Part shown: positions 48,264 to 58,986 of the stretch, piece by piece | How the letters are laid out: each line of letters opens with the position of its first letter | Numbering within the stretch: position 1 is the first letter of the stretch | Assembly (NCBI GenBank): GCA_019454045.1 | Contig: SKCR01021132.1 | Coordinates: 124,001-188,000 of the forward strand | DNA: 64,000 nt | DNA from: Zanthoxylum bungeanum | Lineage: Eukaryota; Streptophyta; Magnoliopsida; Sapindales; Rutaceae | Reading direction: 5' to 3' | Made by a program: the position numbers and the translations under genes | Notes under the pieces: model-generated | Told to the model about the DNA's origin: nothing | Databases searched by the model: none | What the model saw: only the letters and a program-made list of their open reading frames with translations

Positions 48264-49343
48264 TCATTCACCTAGTTGGATCTCTGGTTCCATCTCAGGT
48301 TTCTTAATGTTGGGATCAAACTCATCAAGTTTAATCTCTCTACAATTCCCACTTTCTTTCAAAAATTGGTTTTCAAGAAAAGTTGCAAAGCGAACAACAA
48401 ATACATTTCGTTGCTCAGAATCGTAGAATTGATATCCCATGGAGTTATCAGGATATCCAACGAACCTATATTTATACCCCTTGGGTGCTAGTTTATCCCG
48501 TTGCGCAATTCTAACGTATGCAGGACAACCCCAAATCTTTAAATGCTTAAGACTTGGATTTCTATCAAACCATATCTGATAGGGGGTCGTAGAAACAGCT
48601 TTCGATGGAACCCTATTAAGTATATAGGCAGCAGTTTGTAAAGCGTAACCCCAAAGGTAATAATGAAGATCTGTATAGCTCATCATCATTCGCACCATAT
48701 CCAATAAAGTATGATTTCTACGCTCAGACACTCCATTGTGTTGAGGTGTTCCTGGTGGGCTATATTGGGCGAGAATTACATTCTCCCTTAAATAATTTCT
48801 GAATTCTTCACTCATGTATTCACCGCCTCGATCTGATCTAAGATATTTGATGAATTTACTGGTTTGTTTTTCTATTCCGTTTCAGAATATTTTGAACTTG
48901 TCAAATTTTTTCGACTTATGTTTCATCAGATAGACATATCCATATCTAGACTTGTCATCTGTGAAAGTCACAAAGTATGTGGAACCATCATGAGCGACAT
49001 GATTTAATGGACCACACACATCGCTGTGTATTAGCTCTAGTAAATCTCCAGCACGGTGTCCAACACATTGAAATGGGGCCTTTGTCATATTTCCTTTGAT
49101 ACATAACTCACAAATCAGATAAGGATCTAAGGTAAGATTTTCAATCAAACCATCATTTACCAATTTGGATAAACGTCTAACACTTATGTGGCCCAATCTC
49201 ATATGCCATAATTCAGTATTATTTAATTCAGACTTCCTACTTGTATTTTTCTCTATATTAAAGACATCTCTATATGTTTCCAAAACATAGTGACCGTTTG
49301 ATAAAGAATATTCACATTTCAATAAATTATTTTTATCATACAA
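48264..49343 (-). pseudogene. copia integrase of nested element
   Basis: 49343-48882 has the pre-integrase finger with all four ligands (LWHMRLGHISVRRL, then CELCIKGN), the first two catalytic Asp residues (IHSDVCGP; FTDDKSRYGYVYLM) and ends at a stop after KFKIF. 48815-48264 resumes with YSPPGTPQHNGVSERRNHTLLDMV, holding the catalytic Glu, then KIWGCPAYVRI and FVGYPDNSMGYQFYD. About 65 bp between fragments contain the intervening strand but with stops. In contrast to the integrases at 19945 and 31802 the zinc finger is complete. Confidence 0.88.
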
Positions 49344-49469
49344 ACATAAAGTTTTATCCTTAATGTTTATTTTATATCCCTCTTTATCTAATATTGGCAG
49401 TGATATTATTTGTCTGATAAGTGAGGGAACATAATATGCAAATCTAATTTACATCTAATTGGGAGATCT

Positions 49470-49665
49470 AGAACAACTGTTCATATGGCCTTGACATCCA
49501 ATGTCTTGCCATTGCCAACTCTAAGCTGGATCTCCATTTTATTTAGCCTTCTTTTAACCCTAATTTCCTGCAGGGAATTGCAAATATGAGTAGGACTGCC
49601 AGTGTTTAACACCCATCCACTATTTGCATCTAAGGCTAATGAGACGTCAATAATTAGAAAAATAC
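49470..49665 (-). pseudogene. copia protease remnant with Asp-to-Asn active site
   Basis: Minus-strand translation around 49625-49578 reads SGWVLNTGSPTHIC; the active-site triplet expected to be D-T/S-G is N-T-G. The rest (to about 49470) is broken by indels. Too short for an open frame. Not able to process the polyprotein. Confidence 0.7.
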
Positions 49666-49758
49666 AAAGCGTACCTGAGGGTCCCGTTTTTCCTTTTAGC
49701 TCTGGACAGTCCTTCTTCCAGTGTACAGACTTCTTGTATTGTAGACATTGATCACGAA

Positions 49759-50499
49759 CTACTTTCGGTTTTGCGCCTTTGTGCTTCTTGGATTTTTTTT
49801 CTTTGATATCTTATTCTTCCTCATATTTATTTTCTTTGACTTCCCAAAAGTCTTTGAAGAGCCAGCTCCACCATAGAGACATAGTGTGGGGTTTCCTTTC
49901 TTCAAATCTTGCTCCGCCATGCGTAACATGTTATGAAGTTCTTCGTATGTGGCTTGCATCGAATGCATATGGAAATTCAATACAAAGCCAGCATAAGAAC
50001 CAGGCAAAGAAGACAGAATCAAATTACGGCCCAGTCGTTCATCAAACACAATGCCCTGTCGTTCCAGATATAGAATCTGGTCTATCATGTTTAAAACATG
50101 AGTGCTGACAGATCCTCCATCCTTGAGTTCAACACGGAACAATTCCTAAGACCTTCGATAAAGTTCCATCTCTTGATTTACCTCGAACAACTCCTTGAGT
50201 GTTCGCATGATGCTCCAAGCATCCGGTACTTCAATGTACTGTCTCAGTAAATCTGGAACCATCAATCCCAAGATGTAGGATTTCACCTTCAGGTTATCAT
50301 CCTTCAATCTATCAAAAGTTTCTCGCTCTTCTGGAGTGGAGTCAGGATCGATATCAACAGACAGTGGATTGATCGTGACATAAGTCAACTTTTCATACTC
50401 CGAGACAATGCGCATGTTCATTTGCCATTCGAAATAGTTCTCGGCTCTTTTTAGCTTATTGGAATCCAAAAGTTTCATCAATGGATTAGTGGCAACCAT
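49759..50499 (-). pseudogene. copia gag of nested element
   Basis: Starts at the ATG 50499 (MVATNPLMKLLDSNKLKR). The frame 50499-50146 covers the N-terminal gag (YFEWQMNMRIV, VKSYILGLMVPDLLRQY). A single stop precedes 50142-49759, which continues in the same register (LFRVELKDGGSVSTHVLNM, LPGSYAGFVLNFHM, YEELHNMLRMAEQDL) into a Lys-rich tail. A zinc knuckle is not evident in frame. Structural particle protein, truncated by the stop. Confidence 0.88.
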
Positions 50500-51437
50500 C
50501 TACAAGACAACATCTTTGAGTAGTAGCAGAATAGTTTTCATTTCAAAAGTGACACTAATTGATTATGGAATTTTAAATCTATTAGTGCATTCCCACTACT
50601 TTACGTAATTTTGTAATCTCCCTTAACAGAAAAATAGAAATTTGACTATCAAAATTTCATAGCGAAAAGTGGATCCCATGACATTTACTCCAGCCTCACA
50701 CAAATGACGATATTGGCCTTTATAAACTCATTAGGTAGACCTTCAAGGTCAATCACTTCATGTGACTCCTGGTTTGGTCCTGAACCGTTTCTTATCCTCA
50801 CACTAATGAAGATATTGGATTAAGACGTGTTCTAGGTGTATACTTGTCAATGTGCACTAATGAGCTTCATATGTACACCCTCACACTAATGATGATATTG
50901 GGTGACTACGTCAACTCATCACGCTACATCTAATGTTTTATCGGAGCGACCTAAGTTCCGAGCACATATACCCTCACACTAATGACGATATTGGATATAA
51001 GTAGTAAGAACTCATTCATCTCCGTATTGACAAGACAGACCATCCAATAATGCTCCAACATTATTAGTACTATTACTTAAAAGTAATCACCTAATCACGG
51101 GAGATTTATGACAATCAAGTCATTAACTTAATTAGGTCAAAGTTTTAATTTAAAACATGAAAATACTATATTCCATTACGAGAGTATAGGAAAAAATCGA
51201 GACTAAATCGGAGTCTGGAAACTCTCGAACGAAGCAAAAATAAAACTGCGCACGCGAAGAGCGCGACGCGCGTGTAAGACACGCGCTACAGTGCGCGCAC
51301 GCACTGTAGCGCCTAGGTCTATGTGTCTTCCTTTTTATTATTTTTTTTATTTTCAATTGCTTTCAAATGCTTCAGCTCTCTGGATTCCAGAGAGCTGATG
51401 CAATTAGGGTCTATTACCCTAATTGCTTCCGGTCTTT
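50500..51437 (-). other. Leader of nested copia with four covarying hairpins
   Basis: Non-coding. Four copies of the 19-nt motif TCACACTAATGANGATATT (50696-50714, 50798-50816, 50881-50899, 50974-50992), each bounded by complementary arms of different sequence: GCC/GGC, ATCC/GGAT, CACCC/GGGTG, ATAT-CC/GG-ATAT. A GC-rich palindromic cluster lies at 51246-51318 and two small hairpins at 51374-51422. Confidence 0.75.
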
Positions 51438-53541
51438 CCTAAACACTCCAAAAACACCCAAAATTAATTTTTAATTTCAAAACCAATATTAACACATGTT
51501 ATAGAATAAAAATCAAGTTTTTCAAAATATCAAATATTTTTCCAAAAACATATATTTATTCTAAATACGCACTTGCGTAAATTTTGAAACCAATACACAA
51601 ACCATTCTAGAATCCCAATACGAAATATCTCGTGAACAATTCTAGTCCACCTAAAGGTGGTCAAGTGAATCTAGAATGGTAGCCATAGCTCAAAGCTTTA
51701 ATCTAGAGTTCCAAACTGTAATTAATTGTTTCATGTCCAACATGAACATCTTTGACCTAATTACAAGCATGTTGTGTTTATACTTCTAAAGTATCCTAAC
51801 ACAATTGATTAGCCTTATTCAACATTAAGCTATGTGATCATGCATCTAATACACAAATAAACATAGTTTAGGAGAAGATCAAACATTACTTAGTAAGCTT
51901 GATGCAAGATCCAATCTACTTCTCCTTGTTGAAATCGTTGAAGAACCTCCAAGGTGTGCAAGCTCAACTTCAAGATCCAATCTCGATTTCCAACGCAAGC
52001 AAGCTTCATTTCAAGATCTAATCTTGATTTCTCCTAGATGAAATGTTGTAGAGACCTCACAAGCTTCTCTAAACACTTCACTAACTTAGGCTAATTTCTC
52101 TAAGAATTTGCTTGTATTTGAACTTGTAATTAAAACCTTCCTAAAGCTTGCTATTTATAGCAAAACTTAGGTAATTTTTAATTAATAAAAGTTGTAATCA
52201 ACTTTTAAGTGGGCTTAATCTAATTTGTCCAAATATGTATAATTAGGTGTGACTAATATCCATTGTCTCCCACTTTAATTTAATCCAATTAAATCAAGCC
52301 AAGGATTAGGAAATGGATTAGTTAAATGTTTGCCATATTGATTTAATCCAATTAAATCAAGTCAAAACCACATATTATTACAAACTTACAATTACCATAA
52401 TATCCTCAAATGGTAGAGATAATTATGATTTTACAATTAAGCCCTTTTGTAATTATTGAATTAATCCAATTAATCCAATTAGGTCAAAGTAAATAATCAA
52501 TGTTATCCAATAACACTTGATTATCTTAGTTGATAATTATAATATCGAATATTATCTTTTATCAAAAATAATCGGCTACCCAAGTGCTCAACGAGTACAC
52601 TTCATATTGGGACTCTCTAAGTTCATACACGTTCGTCATATAAGCCTAGCTAATATGTACGCAATTCGGCCAACTCAGAATTCGCGAAGAACACGAATGA
52701 CCTTTCTGAACTATACAAGTTGAGGTCATCACATATGTTTAACAATCCATCCGTCGTAGGCTATCCGAGTTGTGCTTAGGAAACATAGAATTTACCATCA
52801 AGTTTCTGAGGTGCACATCTCATGTCGACATGTCCACTATTCTTTACAACTGATGCGATCCACTATAAGTGATCGACTTTGGCCAAAGTCTTTAAGAATC
52901 GTGACTTTACTCACATGGATACCTAGACCCCTTATGGTACACATAAGGTCCGACAGATCCTATCTTGCTTCGCACTTGATTACTGAGTGCATCGATCCAT
53001 ACCCAACGAACATCTAGAGGCCATACCATGAAAGGTTTCTGACATACATGGCATCTAAGTGTGGAGGATCTCACACAAAATCAATGTTATCCTATAGTCA
53101 AAGGATTACATATGCTACTCGACTCGAGGAGATTCCTATTGACGGTTGTGTGTACTTCCAACTATTAGGAATCACCTATGAGTCATTCAGTATTCACTCC
53201 AACGAATACCCACATGTCTATATGAGTTTCCAAAACTCATGGTACATTGCGTTAAACCATTGGAACTCCAATTCCAATATACGACATGTGCTAGTTTTCT
53301 AGGTTATAGGAATTCCACTGTATTCCAAAACCAGCGACTAGGAATATTTACTTTAAGAATAGTTTACACCTAGTGTCAAGACTATTCTAAGGTCGATGTC
53401 ATTCTTAGCATATCTATACATCAATTTAATACGCGTAATGACAATACCATTAATAAGGTATGCAATGAAAAATATAGTTATTTTATTAATAAATAATAAA
53501 ATATACAATTTGGATTGGCAGTCCAAGCACCAACTCTATCA
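51438..53541 (-). repeat. 5' LTR of nested copia
   Basis: Full-length match to 44526-46619, right edge CAACTCTATCA. Continues directly into the interrupted host LTR at TATCCACTATAAAC. Confidence 0.87.
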
Positions 53542-53962
53542 TATCCACTATAAACATCTACATGTCTATACGAGTCTCCCTAGACTCATGGTTCATTGGG
53601 ATAAACCATCAGAAAAAGTCTCGATATACTATGTGTACTGGTCTCAGAAGATTTTACTAACCGACCCGTGTTAGTAAATCTTGACCAGAAACTTTATTTG
53701 ATAATATATTTCTGGTAATGTCACTTCCCAATGTCAATTACAAATTACTTTGTAACTATGCACTACATTATATATTATCGGGTCTTTGTCTAATATATAC
53801 ATATCACTAAATTATATTTAGTTTGTAATTAGATCGAATATGTATATAAAAGCAAGAAATACTACCATAAATTAAGTAATATTATGGAAAAATGAATTGT
53901 TCGTATTCATGAATCGGACATGAATACGATCCGGATTGGCACTCCGAGCACCAACCCTAATA
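53542..53962 (-). repeat. 3' LTR of the 42507-61426 copia, right segment
   Basis: Aligns with 60985-61426 (ACTATAAACA, CATGTCTATACGAGTCTCCC, ACGATCCGGATTG). Followed by a polypurine tract (minus strand GCAAGTGGGAGAAAT, 53963-53977). Confidence 0.88.
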
Positions 53963-56900
53963 ATTTCTCCCACTTGCTCTAGTGCCAATCAACGGTATCA
54001 TATACACATTTAAATATGTATCACATACGCATGGTCCTCACGGGCTGGCCTTTCACTCAAAAGGTAGGCAACAACAAGTAAATCCACTATAACATATTGA
54101 GTTTTTATAACAAACCCAATATGTTTCCTTTAACTTGTATCATTCATATTTGTATAACCTAAGTTATACATCAATATGACTCAAATGTAATATCAATATT
54201 GTGCTATAACTACATAATTATCCAAGTATTTAAGGATCAGGTCCAAAATACTATGCAGACAACCACAAACACAAAATCAATATCAAAACTTCTAGTTTAT
54301 AAGGTCACTTTGTAATTTCATAAGTCAATACTTCATAAGTTACAATTAATTCTACTTACAGTAGAATCATTCGTGACACTCACACTGCATCTTTTCTGAC
54401 TCTTTTATGATGTAGACCATCTAACATCATAATTAGACTCAAACTAATCAGACCCTCGTGGCTGCAGACTATATTCTCCATGAATAAGAAACTCGTTCTT
54501 AATATCTCAAAGATAACAAAGGACTTGTTTCAAGACACATCCTATTGTCTATAACATATCAAAATTACTCGTAACAATTACAAACAAATTGATGTCTGTT
54601 TGTCGTATATAATATATTATTCATTATTCCATCATCCTATGATGCATAAGATTGACTAGACATTCTAATCAATTTCTCTTTCGACCAAGGAATCATCATT
54701 TACGAAGGATGAATACTATATAAAAGAGACACATTAACTGTCAAACAGTTACATTAACTGTCATACAGATAGTCTTGCTGTGTCCTATATTAGATTATAT
54801 CTAATGCACGACTAATGAGAGTATCTCAAAAGTCTCTTGTTTTATATCATATATAAAACTTTATATCAAATATAACAAAGACTACTTTTACTGCTTTCAC
54901 GGAGAAAAGAACACTTAGGAAAACCTTTTACTTTATAAACATCTCATTAACCATACCATCATAAATGAAAATGTCGTTAGGATATACAATACTAGAAAGA
55001 AATTTATACGTTCCCACTAACCATACCATCATAAATGAATTCTCTATGTTTTTATAGAATCAGACAATCTGACTGTAATCAAAATTAGAGAATACGATTT
55101 CCGGAAGGCTTACACGAGTCTACAATAGACTTTATAGACTAGTATATCAAACTGTGATCTTAGCAGAATACAAACTCCAGGGCCATTCTAGAATGAACTC
55201 TTCAAACAAAGAAATCACAATGGATCTTAGGGGTGAGAAAAATCGGTTTCGATTCCGATTCTGCATGGAACCGGAACCTACCCGGAAAAATTCCGTTCCT
55301 AACTAAGTGGAACCGGAACCTACCTAATTAAATAGGGTACCCTATTAATTAGTTTCAATCTGATTCTGGTCCGGTTCCGGTCCGATTCTAAATTACCATA
55401 TTTATATAATATTGTCAAATTTTATTATTTCTTATACTTGAATAAATATTAAAAATATTCTTGACATTTCTGGGAGCAGTCGAGCAGAAACACTGCCCTG
55501 ACCGTGAAGGCTCCTTAATACATGTTAGAGCAAATCAACCACAAACAATGACATAAAAGTTAAAACCATATGTTACAGCATAATAATAGCTCCTAGTGTG
55601 TTGAAGATTAACGTTAAAAGATTCACAGAATTATAGCAATGAGCTGATAATGAGATCCAGAAGATGTGTTTTGGTTCTCAATATAAATTCAAACAAAAAT
55701 TCCCAAAAAATAGAGTGTTATTTACAAAATTAAAGCACAAACGCATTCACTATATCATATATAATAAAACAAGTAAAACTGATTCATGAACAATTAATTT
55801 TTTTTCCAAAAATCGGTTCTAAATTTGGTTCCAGAAACCGATCTAATGGTCTGGTTCCGGTTCCGACCATTTTAGAACCGGAACCGGACCGTTTAAAATC
55901 GGTTCCTCCATTTTGGAACCAAAACCGGACCGATTACAACCGGTTCCGGTTCCAAACTCGAAAAATCGATCCGGTTCCAACCGGTTCCGGGTAGACCCGG
56001 AACCGATGCTCAGCCCTAATGGATCTCTTATTCGAAGAAACCATTCAAGAACGCCACTCTGTATTCTTTAGCCAAAATATATAATTTAATATCAACATTA
56101 ACCAACAGATCTTTAATTGTTCAATTAGTGCGACTAGAGACAAGTTTCCTCATAATCTACAATATATTGATGAGTATAACCTTTCTCACTATCATACTAT
56201 AAAGGTCAAACCTTTCATAAGCTCAATTTGTTTTTGGTGCACAAAACATTTACACATTTTTTTGAATGATTCACAATGAAAACTCAATCAAGTTCAAAAC
56301 TTGATAGTAGTGAGCTATGAAAGATCTTAGATCTATGGTCTAATCTAACTTCCGGAATCGATATCAAATATCTCTCCCACTATAAGTTATAGGATATTTT
56401 TCTTCGATAAGAAAACATCAGAACCATTAAGTATCCAATACTTTGTAAATGATTATGACATCCCATTGGACTTATATGGAAGCTGTGTGAAGGTTTTTCA
56501 TCTTATTAATTACATAGTTCCATTGATAGTTTATCACTCTCACAATTAACTTCAATAAGTCAAGTCTTTTCTACAATCGTTAACATTTAATGTTACACAC
56601 CAAGTAATAAAATAATTTTATTACTTGGGATCGTAGAAAATATATTCTATGAGATAGAATATAATATTTTATTAAATAGAATAAATGATAAAATTTTACT
56701 CGTACCTATGAGACGCAAGTACTTTCCAATTATATAACCATTATACAAAAGAAAGATTCAAATCTCAAACGTTTCAGGATTCGAATTTTCTACTTATACA
56801 TATCATATACGTAACTGTAGAAACTAATTGAACCTTAATTAAAAGGATAAATAGTGTTACTAGAGCATATTCCCAAGAGTATTGAAAATAATTCGGTAAC

Positions 56901-58970
56901 ACTCAATATCAGACGAATCAAATCATATAACATTCAATTTCTCCCACTGACCAATTCCATCACAATGGAATCGTAGGAGAATAATATTGAGTAAGAATCA
57001 TATTCATTGAATAACCTTAGAACTAATTGCCATAAATTCATATGTTTGATTATATCAAACATCTTTGAACAATTCAAAGACTCACGATGAATTTTAATGA
57101 TATAGTTTTCAAAACTTCAAATCGAATATCTTTGAACCAGTCAAAATATTCTATTCGCGTTTCATCAGAAACATATTAAAAGTTTTCGAACCATTTAAGA
57201 CGTTCAATATATGTTCTTTTAGAAACACGTAACTAAATCATGACAACTCATTAACTAAGTTACGAAATAAAGAAAACTATCTAGGACAATTTCTAATTCA
57301 TGAAACTACATACATCTAATGTATTAGTTTAATAAATCTGTGGTCCAATGACGATCATTGGTTAAATGAGATTTAATCACTTCCTGAATACAATATTCAT
57401 TAAATGGATAAGGATATGTGGTGTGATCTCGTATCAGACCATCTTTTACCATGCAGTATAAACATTTAATGCTTATGTGATAAAATCTCATAAAGCACTG
57501 TTCTAAGTTATTTAGTTAACCGAATATTTTTCTTACTGTTTATCTCTACATCAATGACACTACTAGTCATTTTTAAAATATGTAATAACTATTTATAAAG
57601 AACAAGTAATTATTCAATAGTCACAAGTTCTGATATCAAATGTCAAAATAATCATTAAACAATATTTTAAATAACTAGACGGGAGATCCGATATCCAATA
57701 CTTATAGTTGTCGTATTGTGGAAATCAATATTTCCTATACACAACTATACGCATCTCCTTTCTTTAGCTTTATAATTTGCCTTCAACTATTCACAACAAT
57801 TGCAAATAATTGATTAGCAAACTGTGTCAGACACATTACCTCTAAAGGTCATTAAAGCCAAGAAACGTCATTATCAAATAAACAAACTCCTAATGAGGTT
57901 TTCTTAATGCCAGTCAAAAATCTCGAGACATGAACTAATTCTCATCAATTCTTACTACAAAATAAACTATTATCTCTAGACTATTATATCCTAAAACGGA
58001 TATCTATTTAGATTATTTATCGTGACTTAGTAACTAAGTCATTAACCATCTTAATTTTTCAAGAAAATCGAAACAACAGTTCCTGATGGTTTTGAGTAAT
58101 CTAACAATATCCAAGCCTACTCTAAATCTAGTACTTATTCTAGAAATCTGCAACCATAAAGAAAGTCAGAAAATATATACAAATAATATGCATGCAGTGA
58201 ATTAGAAGTTTTAAATCTATCAACACAATAGAATAAAGGAAACATAAGCAGTAATTTTCATAATATTACACACTGCCTTAGTTATGGAATTTTAAACCAA
58301 GCAGTGCAACTGCCTTAGTTATGGAATTTTAAACCAAGCAGTGCCTCCCACTATTTTACGTAATACCGTAATCCCCAACGGAAAATAGGAATTCAATGAC
58401 TAAATTGAATTCCATAGTGAGAGGTGGACCCCATGAATATATTTTGACTCACAGCTTTGGCACGTTCTCGCCTACGTATATTCATTAGGTAGACAACTTA
58501 TTGACTCACTAGTGACTCCTAGGTTCCGGTCCTGGTGGTTTCTCGTTGTTATAACTTTGGCACGTTCACAAGGAGGCGTACTAAGGTCAAACTTGTCAAT
58601 GATAAATTCAAGATACTTGCGTAGTCCTGACAGCTTTGGCACGTTCAGGATTTCCGCTTTCGCTTGAATTTATCTAGTATCACATATAAATCCGGTATGG
58701 ATAAATTTCTATCAATCACACCCTCACTGCTTTGACACTTTCTCGGATGCAGCCATAGAACACATATCCAAAAATTGTATTGAAAAGACGGACCAAGAAA
58801 TATGCATTCAATACATATTACTCTAAAACCTTATTAATTAGGGATTTTCCGCAAAGATGTTACGTATTTAATTTAATCAAATTAAATAATTACAAGCATT
58901 TATAAAGAAAGAACATAATTAAACATTGAATTTAAAGGCATATCCATATCATGTGTTCAGGTTCAGACCT
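53963..58970 (-). pseudogene. Decayed interior of the 42507-61426 copia element
   Basis: No long frame survives, but order and short matches betray a copia interior. 53963-54000 matches the tail of the nested element (CACTTGCT...AGTGCCAATC). 54440-54560 loosely matches the RNase H/RT connection at 47095-47220. 57430-57530 matches the pre-integrase finger at 49140-49230 (ATCAGACCATC, TAATGCTTATGTG). 58300-58970 is the leader, with four TTTGGCACGTTC-type motifs and a 37-bp tandem duplication (58274-58347). The total is shorter than a normal interior even allowing for the MITE, so internal deletions are likely. Confidence 0.65.
55228..56018. mobile_element. hAT-type MITE with GGTTCCGG repeats
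   Basis: Ends TAGGGGTGAG / CTCAGCCCTA and a perfect 8-bp target duplication ATGGATCT (55220-55227; 56019-56026). Subterminal regions are packed with direct and inverted GGAACCGG/CCGGTTCC words. No transposase frame. Confidence 0.92.
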
Positions 58971-58982
58971 GCTCTGATACCA
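58971..58982 (-). promoter_or_regulatory. iMet primer-binding site
   Basis: Minus strand reads TGGTATCAGAGC, a perfect match to the usual copia primer site, four bases from the LTR edge. Confidence 0.92.
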
Positions 58983-58986
58983 TTTT

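Larger units (their letters stand above)
44526..53541 (-). mobile_element. Nested Angela-like copia element
   Basis: Two LTR copies of about 2.1 kb (44526-46619 and 51438-53541) enclose gag, integrase, RT and RNase H fragments on the minus strand. It sits in the left LTR of the 42507-61426 element, to which it is related: LTRs, leader and domains align loosely. No target duplication was found. About 155 bp of the host LTR (equivalent of 60833-60984) is missing at the site, and the left LTR start is fused to host LTR at a shared CTAAA, so recombination or deletion has altered the left boundary. No canonical primer site is visible near 51437. All domains carry disabling mutations. Confidence 0.85.
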
